DNA from: Clostridia bacterium
GTDB taxonomy: Bacteria > Bacillota > Clostridia > Christensenellales > Aristaeellaceae
NCBI GenBank assembly: GCA_900759005.1
Contig: CAAEUQ010000136.1
Span: forward strand, 1-27,759
Reading direction: 5' to 3'
DNA: 27,759 bases
Position numbers and translations under genes: made by a program. This document shows positions 7,778 through 14,651 of the stretch, piece by piece; positions within the stretch are counted from its first letter, which is position 1; every line of letters begins with the position of its first letter. The notes below the pieces were generated by a model that searched no databases, had not been told where the DNA came from, and saw nothing but the letters and a program-made list of their open reading frames with translations.

Positions 7778-8494
7778 TCAACTGAAATCAAAATAGAACA
7801 GCTCGCGTTCGCTGCGGGGTTTGAAGCGACCCGTGCGCGCGGTTGCGCGATCGATTTCGAAAACGAGGATCTCGATCATGTCCGCAAATCCGTGCTGATA
7901 GGGTGTTCCGTAATGGTTGGTCAGCGCGAGAATCGCCGCTTCCTTTTCCTGCGGATCGGCGCTGATGCGGAGCGTTCCCGTAAAGACCACGCTTTCATAT
8001 TCAAGGTGGCAGCTCCTTACGTTCGCGGGCACTTCCGCGGCAAGCCCGTAAACGCAATAGCCTGCGTGCGGGTTTCGGCGAATCAGGTTCAGCTTTTTGC
8101 CGATTTTGCCGCAATGCATATAGAGCTTTCCATCCTGATAGGCATGATTGATCGGAATGGAATAGGGGCCCCGTTCATCCTGAAGGCTCAGGACGCCGGT
8201 TTCATGGCGCGAAAGGATTTCTTCAATCTTTTCGCGCGCGGGAAGTCCGTGAATCGCGCGGTATTTGCCCTTTTCGGCGGGGGGCTTTCCGGCAGGCGCT
8301 TCCCGTTCAACATATCGCTCCGTCCATTCCCATTCGTCCGGAATCGACAGGCATTCAAGGCATCTCAAATCCTCGCGGTTGTTCGGAAACAGAAACGCGT
8401 CCTTGCCGGCGAACATTTTGCCCTCGATTTCAACGACCTCGTAGGCTTTGGGAACAATGGACCCAACGGTTCGAATTTTGCCAATTCTGATCAT
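7778..8494 (-). CDS. Pyridoxamine 5'-phosphate oxidase (PPOX)/NimA-like flavin-binding protein with N-terminal extension
   Basis: The protein has 238 residues. From about residue 85 it follows the split-barrel pattern of NimA/PPOX-like proteins: EILSRHETGVLSLQD, YSIPINHAYQDGKLYMHC, a basic stretch KKLNLIRRNPHAGYCV, and a late SVVFTGTLRI strand. These proteins bind FMN or heme-type cofactors and often reduce small molecules. The first 80 residues (MIRIGKIRTVGSIVPKAYEV onward, with an LRCLECLSIPDEWEW segment) are not part of the usual domain and I do not recognise them. The ATG at 8494 has GGGAGG upstream. It follows the TauE-fusion gene by 60 bp on the same strand, so it is probably in the same operon. 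The reaction is unknown. Confidence 0.8.
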   Translation of the reverse strand: MIRIGKIRTVGSIVPKAYEVVEIEGKMFAGKDAFLFPNNREDLRCLECLSIPDEWEWTERYVEREAPAGKPPAEKGKYRAIHGLPAREKIEEILSRHETGVLSLQDERGPYSIPINHAYQDGKLYMHCGKIGKKLNLIRRNPHAGYCVYGLAAEVPANVRSCHLEYESVVFTGTLRISADPQEKEAAILALTNHYGTPYQHGFADMIEILVFEIDRATARTGRFKPRSERELFYFDFS

Positions 8495-8554
8495 GATATT
8501 CCTCCCTCGAACGGATTTTCTGCAATTCCATTATAAGGGAATTTACCGACAGAT

Positions 8555-9811
8555 TCAAGAAACGACCTCGATATTCCCGCGGAGCATTCCCATCCAGCAG
8601 GTATACGCCATGGTTTTTTCGGCGGTGAATTCGATGATGTTTTCGCCGGAATGGAATGTGTATTCAAGATCGAGATCGGGGATATACATTCGGTTATTGC
8701 AACCGTTGATTGAGCCGTCCGACGCGTCGATGATCCATTTGACGGGCTTTCCGGCTTCAACGGTAATGCTCGGATACTGATTGGGCAGAAGCGTGCTGCG
8801 CACGACCTGAACGCCGTTTTTGCTTTCGACAGAATCGGTCATCGCCGCAGGTTCTGATGGAATCGCGCCGATCAGCGCCGCGCCCTGCGAAAGCATGGAA
8901 AGCGCCATGACCGCGACCAGCACTGCGCCCGCGAAATTCACCGCGCTGCGGAATTTCTGATTCAGCGCGCCCGCCAGCGAGCCGATTCCGAGCATCAGCG
9001 GAACCGTGCCAAGGCTGAAGCACAGCATCGACAGTGCGCCGCGCACGGGGCTTGCGCTCGCGAGCGCCACCAGCTGCATCGATTGCAGCGGGCCGCAGGG
9101 CATCAGCCCGTTCAGGAGTCCGACGACGAACGCGGCATTCGCCCTTTTGCGCATTGGCAGGCGAATGCGGATTCCTTTGATTGCGGGAAACAGACCCAAA
9201 AGGTTCAATCCCATGGCGAGCATGAGCAATCCGGCAAACAGCTTGAGCGCACCCTGGAGCGTCATCGAAAGCCCAGCGTTCAGCCCGACGCCAAACAGCA
9301 TTCCGGCAAAGCCGAGAATCAGCCCCGTTATAATATTGGAAACGACCCTTCCGAGCTGATACAGAAGTGTTTTCCGAATGCCGCCGCCGTTCAAGCTCTG
9401 CGAAAGCCCGATGCCGCCGCACATCGCCGCGCAATGCAACGATGTGGTAAGCCCGATTGCGAACAATGCACCATAGCTCATGCCCGTCTGCGCGAGCGCG
9501 CCGGGGACGAGGCGGTTCAGAACGCCCGTGGATTCAAGCAGCGGGTAAATGCCTGCGATCAGAATGAGCGTTCCTGCGGCGCGGACGCTTTTCGGAAGGC
9601 GCGGCGCGGTTTGAACGCCGTAGCCCGCGCGCCGAACCGCCTGAATCAGCGCGTCCGTTCGAGTATTCGGATCACAGGTGATCTCCGCCGTTTCCCGATT
9701 GCGATCGACATTCGCGCCTGACACGCCCGGAACGCCTTCAAGCGCGGCGCGAACCTTTTCGGCGCACATTCCGCACGTCATGCCGCTGATTCTGAGAATA
9801 CGGGTTTCCAT
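8555..9811 (-). CDS. HMA domain + TauE/SafE-like membrane domain + cupredoxin-like domain fusion
   Basis: The protein has 418 residues. Residues 1-67 are a heavy-metal-associated domain with GMTCGMC (Cys13, Cys16). From about 78 to 320 comes a multi-helix membrane domain of the TauE/SafE/DsbD-like type, with LTTSLHCAAMCGGIG, LGRVVSN and GLLNGLMPCGPLQ, whose cysteines and methionines suit metal or thiol handling. The last 90 residues look like a cupredoxin-type strand domain (VEAGKPVKWIIDA, NGCNNRMYIP, TCWMGM) that could bind copper outside the cell. The three parts together suggest handing a soft metal, probably copper, across the membrane, which is inference. The ATG at 9811 lies three bases after the lipoprotein stop, with AAGGGG upstream. 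Confidence 0.85.
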   Translation of the reverse strand: METRILRISGMTCGMCAEKVRAALEGVPGVSGANVDRNRETAEITCDPNTRTDALIQAVRRAGYGVQTAPRLPKSVRAAGTLILIAGIYPLLESTGVLNRLVPGALAQTGMSYGALFAIGLTTSLHCAAMCGGIGLSQSLNGGGIRKTLLYQLGRVVSNIITGLILGFAGMLFGVGLNAGLSMTLQGALKLFAGLLMLAMGLNLLGLFPAIKGIRIRLPMRKRANAAFVVGLLNGLMPCGPLQSMQLVALASASPVRGALSMLCFSLGTVPLMLGIGSLAGALNQKFRSAVNFAGAVLVAVMALSMLSQGAALIGAIPSEPAAMTDSVESKNGVQVVRSTLLPNQYPSITVEAGKPVKWIIDASDGSINGCNNRMYIPDLDLEYTFHSGENIIEFTAEKTMAYTCWMGMLRGNIEVVS

Positions 9812-9814
9812 GCG

Positions 9815-10267
9815 TCAAAGCCCCTTTTTCCAATTCGCAAACGCGCTTGCCGCGCTCTTCAGCTCGCTCTGCGGAACGGTCAGCTCGGTATCCGACACGG
9901 AATAATCGCCGACGTTCAGCGGCGTGCAGCCGCCGGACGCTTCTCCGACCGCCGAAAGCGAAAAGAGATTGCCGCAGTTCATGCATTGCAGCAGCCCGTT
10001 TTGATATTCAAAATACGCATACGGCGAGCCCGCGCAGATCTGGCAGGTGTTGTACGCGACGCGCGGCGTTCCGCTTTCGTCGGTCAGCGCGATCAGCTGC
10101 ATCTTCGTACCGTCCTGATTCCAATCCCAAAACGTCGGCTCCGTGGACAGCGAAGAAAGCGGAATCGTAAGGTTTTCCGCAGTTTTTTCCTCCTTCGCGC
10201 TGTTTCCGCAGCCGCTCAGCGCAATGCAGGCGAGTAGCGCGATCAGCATTAAAAGCGTTCTTTTCAT
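9815..10267 (-). CDS. Lipoprotein with DUF2318-like four-cysteine domain
   Basis: The protein has 150 residues. A signal sequence ends in the lipobox LSGC (17-20), so Cys20 should be lipid-modified and the protein attached to the outer face of the membrane. The mature part contains AYNTCQICAG (Cys75, Cys78) and LLQCMNCGN (Cys95, Cys98), plus Cys114. This matches the C-terminal cysteine-rich domain DUF2318 (FtrD-like) linked in other bacteria to iron or copper transport. It is the first gene of the operon, ahead of the HMA-TauE-cupredoxin fusion, so the two likely act together in extracytoplasmic metal handling. The start is supported by AAGGAG and the signal peptide. Whether it holds a metal, an Fe-S cluster or disulfides cannot be said. 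Confidence 0.85.
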   Translation of the reverse strand: MKRTLLMLIALLACIALSGCGNSAKEEKTAENLTIPLSSLSTEPTFWDWNQDGTKMQLIALTDESGTPRVAYNTCQICAGSPYAYFEYQNGLLQCMNCGNLFSLSAVGEASGGCTPLNVGDYSVSDTELTVPQSELKSAASAFANWKKGL

Positions 10268-10297
10268 TGAAATATCTCCTTCCGGGAATGTGTTCGT

Positions 10298-10325
10298 ATT
10301 ATATCACAAAAACCTAGCATTTCAA
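10298..10325 (-). promoter_or_regulatory. Promoter of the DUF2318/TauE/PPOX operon
   Basis: On the minus strand TTGAAA (10320-10325) and TATAAT (10298-10303) are 16 bases apart, with a predicted start about 20-25 bases before the lipoprotein ribosome binding site. It faces away from the marR promoter, and the two -35 boxes lie about 30 bp apart. Confidence 0.75.
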
Positions 10326-10353
10326 TAGTCTAACGGATTTTAACATTTTTCGC

Positions 10354-10383
10354 TTTACAGGATGGGCACACGCGTGGTATTAT
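10354..10383 (+). promoter_or_regulatory. Promoter of the marR-ABC exporter operon
   Basis: TTTACA (10354-10359) and TATTAT (10378-10383) are separated by 18 bases on the plus strand. The predicted transcript start falls just before or within the palindrome at 10397-10410, which suits repression by a bound dimer. Confidence 0.65.
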
Positions 10384-10396
10384 AAACACACATTTA

Positions 10397-10410
10397 GTTG
10401 CATATGCAAC
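10397..10410. promoter_or_regulatory. Probable MarR operator palindrome
   Basis: GTTGCATATGCAAC is a perfect 14-bp palindrome 15 bases before the marR start codon and 13 bases after the -10 box. MarR-family dimers bind short palindromes of this TTGCATATGCAA type. The position predicts autorepression of the regulator and the exporter genes behind it. Confidence 0.75.
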
Positions 10411-10425
10411 GGTCGGAGGGAGAAT

Positions 10426-10869
10426 ATGCCTTCTTTTACGCACAGCCTGAATATCATTGGGCGCTGCACGCAGATGGAGCGAAGCGACAAATTAAAGCGC
10501 CTCGGGGTTTGCGGCGGTCAGGTGCCGTATCTGCTGCGGCTCTGCCGGCGTCCGGGGCTTTCGCAGGAGGAAATTGCGCAGGTGCTTTACTTAAACAAAT
10601 CCAGCGTCGCGCGGCAGATTGCGTGTCTTGAAAAGCAGGAGCTGGTTTATCGAAAGCCGAGTCCGGACGATCGTCGGCGGCTTCTGGTGTATCCGACGGA
10701 AAAGGCGCTTTCGATGCTGCCCTTGCTGGTCGAAACGGTACGCGGATGGAACGATTACCTGCTCGATGGCATGGACGCGGACGAGCGCGCGCAGCTGGAA
10801 GCGATAATGGAGCGCATTTCGGCGCGGGCGCGGGCGTACATTGAGCGCGAAGTGGGATGGGACGGATGA
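10426..10869 (+). CDS. MarR-family transcriptional regulator
   Basis: The protein has 147 residues, standard for MarR. The winged helix-turn-helix is visible as LSQEEIAQVLYLNKSSVARQ (recognition helix), followed by the wing RKPSPDDRRRLLVYPTEKA with its conserved Asp-Arg-Arg. The flanking helices (LLVETVRGWNDYLLDG, ERAQLEAIMERISARARAYI) form the dimer interface in this family. The start follows GGAGGGAG. It overlaps the first exporter gene by four bases and stands behind a palindromic operator, so it most likely represses its own operon until a toxic ligand or exporter substrate is bound. The ligand is unknown. Confidence 0.93.
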   Translation: MPSFTHSLNIIGRCTQMERSDKLKRLGVCGGQVPYLLRLCRRPGLSQEEIAQVLYLNKSSVARQIACLEKQELVYRKPSPDDRRRLLVYPTEKALSMLPLLVETVRGWNDYLLDGMDADERAQLEAIMERISARARAYIEREVGWDG

Positions 10870-12590
10870 AAAAGATAATGGAATACATCCGTCCGCTCTT
10901 CGGGCGAATGCTCGCTGGATTCGGCATCAAGCTGATTGGAACGATCATGGATCTCGCGATTCCATGGATACTGGCGCACATGATCGACGAGGTGGTTCCA
11001 AGGGGCGACCGGCGCGCGATTTTCATTTGGGGAATCGGGATGGCGGCATGCGCGGTGACGGCGCTGTTGGGCAATGTGATTGCAAACCGTCGCGCTTCGG
11101 CGGTTTCGCGCGACGCGACGCGGCGGATTCGCCACGATCTGTTTGAAAAGATCGAGCGCTTATCCTCGCGCCAGCTGGACGAAATCACGGTGCCAAGCCT
11201 GATTTCGCGGCTGACGAGCGATACCTACAACGTCAATCAGACGCTCGGGCGAATGCAGCGATTGGGCGTGCGCGCGCCGATTCTCCTGTTCGGCGGCATT
11301 ATTGTTACGCTGATGCTGGATTTCCGGCTGAGTCTGGTTCTGATCGCGACGCTCCCGTTTCTGGCGCTGGGGGTCATGCTGATTTCGCGGCGCGGCATTC
11401 GGCTGTATGCGGGCGTTCAGAAAAACGTCGATCAGATGGTGCGGACGGTGCGCGACGACGTGACCGGCATTCGCGTTATCCGCGCGCTTTCGAAGGGCGA
11501 TTACGAATGCGCGCGCTTTGAAGCCGACAGCGATCGCCTGTCGCGCAGCCAGATTCACGCCGACGCGGTAATGGCGGCGACGAACCCGATGATGCAGCTG
11601 CTTCTGAATCTGGGGCTCACGGCGGTCGTGGTTGCGGGCGCTTACTGGGTGAATATGGGGCTGACGAAGCCGGGCAGCATCATTGCGTTTCTTACGTATT
11701 TCACGATCATTTTGAACGCGATGATGTCGGTCAACAAGATGTTCGTGATGCTCTCGCAGGCGACGGCTTCGGCGAACCGCATCGCGGAGGTCATGCTTTT
11801 GCCGGACGAGGAAACGGCGGGCGGGCTTGCACGGCTTCAGACTCGCACGGAGATCGTATTCTCGGACGTATGCTTTTCCTATCGCCAGCCGGCGAAGGAA
11901 TACGTGCTTTCACACATTTCGTTTGCCGTCGGCAAGGGCGAAACGCTGGGCGTGATCGGTGCGACGGGCAGCGGCAAGACGACGCTGATTCAGCTTTTGC
12001 AGCGCTTTTACCCCGTGGACACAGGCGCGATTTACATCTGCGGCGAAAATATTCAATCGATGGAGGAATCCAAACTGCACGCGCTGTTCGGCGTGGCGTT
12101 TCAATCCGACGCGTTCTTTGCCGGAACGATTTATGAAAACATCGATCTGGGCAGGGGGCTTCCGAAGGAAGCGATTGAAAAGGCGGCGCGCTGCGCACAG
12201 GCAGAGGAATTTATTCTCGCGCGCGGCGGCTACGAGACGGAAGTTCACGCAAAGGCGGTCAACCTCTCCGGCGGCCAGAAGCAGCGATTGCTAATTGCGC
12301 GCGCGCTGGCGGACAATCCGGAAATTCTGATTCTGGACGATTCCTCGAGCGCGCTGGACTATCGAACGGATGCGATGATGCGCGCGGCGGTGCGCGCGGA
12401 ATATCCGGACACGACGGTGATTCTGGTCGCGCAGCGGGTAAGCTCGGTAAAAAACGCCGATCAGATTCTGGTGCTGGAAGACGGCGCGGCGGCGGGAATC
12501 GGCAATCACGAGGCGCTGATGCGCGATTGCGAAGCCTATCGCCAGATCGCGCGGATACAGATGGGAGGCGATGACCATGCCGCCGCGTAA
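10866..12590 (+). CDS. Heterodimeric ABC exporter subunit with degenerate Walker B (TM287-like)
   Basis: A 574-residue half-exporter: six membrane helices (about 1-310) followed by a nucleotide-binding domain. Walker A GATGSGKTT lies near 365 and the signature NLSGGQKQRLLIARAL is canonical. The Walker B ILILDDSSSALD has Asp where the catalytic Glu should be, and the H-loop reads VAQRVSS, with Gln for His. This is the pattern of the catalytically weak half in pairs such as TM287/288, BmrCD and LmrCD. The start chosen is the ATG at 10866, which forms an ATGA overlap with marR. An ATG nine bases earlier is possible. The partner is the next gene. A role in drug or lipid export is inferred from the MarR context. 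Confidence 0.92.
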   Translation: MKKIMEYIRPLFGRMLAGFGIKLIGTIMDLAIPWILAHMIDEVVPRGDRRAIFIWGIGMAACAVTALLGNVIANRRASAVSRDATRRIRHDLFEKIERLSSRQLDEITVPSLISRLTSDTYNVNQTLGRMQRLGVRAPILLFGGIIVTLMLDFRLSLVLIATLPFLALGVMLISRRGIRLYAGVQKNVDQMVRTVRDDVTGIRVIRALSKGDYECARFEADSDRLSRSQIHADAVMAATNPMMQLLLNLGLTAVVVAGAYWVNMGLTKPGSIIAFLTYFTIILNAMMSVNKMFVMLSQATASANRIAEVMLLPDEETAGGLARLQTRTEIVFSDVCFSYRQPAKEYVLSHISFAVGKGETLGVIGATGSGKTTLIQLLQRFYPVDTGAIYICGENIQSMEESKLHALFGVAFQSDAFFAGTIYENIDLGRGLPKEAIEKAARCAQAEEFILARGGYETEVHAKAVNLSGGQKQRLLIARALADNPEILILDDSSSALDYRTDAMMRAAVRAEYPDTTVILVAQRVSSVKNADQILVLEDGAAAGIGNHEALMRDCEAYRQIARIQMGGDDHAAA

Positions 12591-14346
12591 CGGGTACACG
12601 CAAAAGCCGCGAAACGCGAAAAAGACGCTCGCGCGGCTGGGCAAATATCTGCTCAAAAGCGCGCCGATGCTGGTTCTGGCATTGGCCCTGAGCATTGCGG
12701 GCAATGTATTTGCGCTGATTGGCCCCACGCTTTCCGGCCGCGCGATCGATGCGGTTGCCGGCGGCAGGGGACGGGTCGATTTTGAAACGGTGTTCTATTA
12801 CGCGAAGCGAATGGTTCTGTTTTACGCGGCGTCGGCGGGGCTTGCTTACATCGTTCCGCAGATCGTTCTGCGCATCAGTCAGCGAACGGTGCGCATGATG
12901 CGCGCGGATCTGTTCAGAAAGCTGATGCATTTGCCGGTGAAATACTTCGACACGCGGCAGACGGGCGAAATTCTGAGCCACATCAGTTACGATATCGACA
13001 CGGTGAACACCTCTCTTTCCAACGACCTCGTTCAAATTCTGACGAGCGTTATTACCGTAATCGGCGCGCTGATCATGATGATTCGGATTTCGCCGGTGCT
13101 GGTGCTGGTATTCGTGGTCACGGTGCCGATGTCGGTGCTGTTTACGCGGTTCATGACGCGCCGCGTGCGGCCGCTGTATCGGAATCGATCGATCGCTTTG
13201 GGCGATATGAACGGCTTCGTGGAGGAATACGTATCCGGTCAGCGCACGATTCGCGCATACCACCGCGAGGCGGACGTGCTGAACCGGTTCGACGAAAAGA
13301 ACGAACAGGCGGTTCAGAGCTATTACCGCGCGGAATACTATGCGAGCGTGACCGGGCCTTCGGTCAATTTCATCAACAATCTCTCGCTTTCGCTGATCAG
13401 CGTGTTCGGCGCGCTGATGTTTTTGGGAAACCGAATTACGATCGGCAATATTTCGTCGTTCGTGCTGTATTCGCGAAAATTCTCCGGGCCGATCAACGAG
13501 GCGGCAAACATCTTCAGCGAGCTGCAATCGGCGCTGGCGGCGGCGGAGCGCGTATTCGAGCTGCTGGACGAAGCCGAGGAGCCCGCGGATTTGCCAAACG
13601 CGCAGCCGCTTGAGGTAACTGCCGGCGAGGTCAAGATCGAGCGCCTTAATTTCGGATACGATCCGGAAAAGGTGATTCTGAAAAATGTCAATCTCAATGC
13701 CGCGCCTGGCAGCATGGTTGCGATCGTCGGGCCGACCGGCGCGGGAAAGACGACGCTGGTGAATCTTCTGATGCGGTTTTATGATCCGCAATCCGGCAAA
13801 ATTTCGATCGACGGGCAGGAGATTGGCGCCGTGACCCGATCGAGTCTGCGCGGAGCGTTTTCAATGGTGCTTCAGGACACGTGGCTGTTCAACGGCTCCG
13901 TGCACGATAACATCGCTTACGGCAGCCCCGGCGCGACGCGCGAGGCGGTGATTGCGGCGGCGAAGGCGGCGCACATCCATTCCATGATCGAGCGTTTGCC
14001 GGACGGCTACGACACGATCATCGCCGAGGACGGAACCAGCATTTCCAAGGGGCAGAAGCAGCTTTTAACGATTGCGCGCGCGATGCTTCAGCCCGCGCAC
14101 CTGCTGATTCTCGACGAGGCGACCTCGAATGTCGATATTCGAACGGAATGGCGGATTCAGGAGGCGATGCGCGCGCTGATGCGCGGCAAAACCTGCTTTG
14201 TGATCGCCCACCGGCTGTCCACCATTCGCAGCGCGGACACGATTCTCGTCGTTCGCGACGGCGCGATCGTGGAGCAGGGCAATCACGATCAGCTGATGGA
14301 AAAGGACGGATTTTACGCGTCTCTGTATCGGGCGCAGTTCATGTGA
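12577..14346 (+). CDS. Heterodimeric ABC exporter subunit with canonical Walker B (TM288-like)
   Basis: A 589-residue half-exporter with a membrane domain (about 30-330, coupling motif KLMHLPVKYFDTRQTGEILS) and a nucleotide-binding domain. Walker A GPTGAGKTT lies near 385, Walker B HLLILDEATSNVD keeps the catalytic Glu, and the H-loop IAHRLST is intact. Its signature is ISKGQKQLLTIARAM, with Lys replacing the Gly of LSGGQ. Its intact Walker motifs face the intact signature of the partner, giving one competent and one degenerate ATP site. The ATG at 12577 has GGGAGG eight bases before it. The ATG six bases earlier sits too close. It overlaps the first subunit by 14 bases. Confidence 0.93.
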   Translation: MPPRNGYTQKPRNAKKTLARLGKYLLKSAPMLVLALALSIAGNVFALIGPTLSGRAIDAVAGGRGRVDFETVFYYAKRMVLFYAASAGLAYIVPQIVLRISQRTVRMMRADLFRKLMHLPVKYFDTRQTGEILSHISYDIDTVNTSLSNDLVQILTSVITVIGALIMMIRISPVLVLVFVVTVPMSVLFTRFMTRRVRPLYRNRSIALGDMNGFVEEYVSGQRTIRAYHREADVLNRFDEKNEQAVQSYYRAEYYASVTGPSVNFINNLSLSLISVFGALMFLGNRITIGNISSFVLYSRKFSGPINEAANIFSELQSALAAAERVFELLDEAEEPADLPNAQPLEVTAGEVKIERLNFGYDPEKVILKNVNLNAAPGSMVAIVGPTGAGKTTLVNLLMRFYDPQSGKISIDGQEIGAVTRSSLRGAFSMVLQDTWLFNGSVHDNIAYGSPGATREAVIAAAKAAHIHSMIERLPDGYDTIIAEDGTSISKGQKQLLTIARAMLQPAHLLILDEATSNVDIRTEWRIQEAMRALMRGKTCFVIAHRLSTIRSADTILVVRDGAIVEQGNHDQLMEKDGFYASLYRAQFM

Positions 14347-14352
14347 TTTTCA

Positions 14353-14389
14353 GGCGGATGTACCGGAGGGCGCATCCGCCGCTTTTTTT
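14353..14389 (+). terminator. Intrinsic terminator of the marR-ABC operon
   Basis: GGCGGATG (14353-14360) pairs with CATCCGCC (14373-14380), followed by GC and seven T residues, seven bases after the exporter stop codon. Confidence 0.88.
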
Positions 14390-14493
14390 ACCGTTTGTCG
14401 GCTTATATTGATTTCAAGTTAGCAAATCCGCCGTTTGTGCGGATTTTGAGATTTAATTAAATTAAAATACATATTATTATAACGCATATATTA

Positions 14494-14521
14494 TTGAATT
14501 TCAATCGCGTATAAATATAAA
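14494..14521 (+). promoter_or_regulatory. Candidate promoter of hppA in an AT-rich leader
   Basis: The 262 bp between the terminator and hppA are markedly AT-rich compared with the rest of the window. TTGAAT (14494-14499) and TATAAA (14516-14521) stand 16 bases apart, about 130 bases before the start codon. Several other AT-rich boxes nearby make the exact choice uncertain. A small hairpin (14424-14431 with 14439-14446) precedes it. I see no coding sequence here. Confidence 0.5.
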
Positions 14522-14651
14522 ATAATGCTAGACTGGGCGAATTTGAGGGTTTCAATTCGTTCAAACTGGATGAAGCGCGGCGGAATTTCTTTTCGCCACG
14601 GAGATTTCGTGCGCTTTTTCGAGGGTACAAAGGATTAAAGGAGGGGCATTC

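Noticed and set aside
12259..13791. Open frame of about 510 codons on the minus strand
   Set aside because: It lies opposite the second exporter subunit. The translation is dominated by His, Arg and Gln as expected for a mirror frame, and the sense strand carries clear ABC motifs.
14391..14651. Riboswitch in the hppA leader
   Set aside because: The region is AT-rich with only one small hairpin and no recognisable conserved core of a known riboswitch, so only a candidate promoter is reported.
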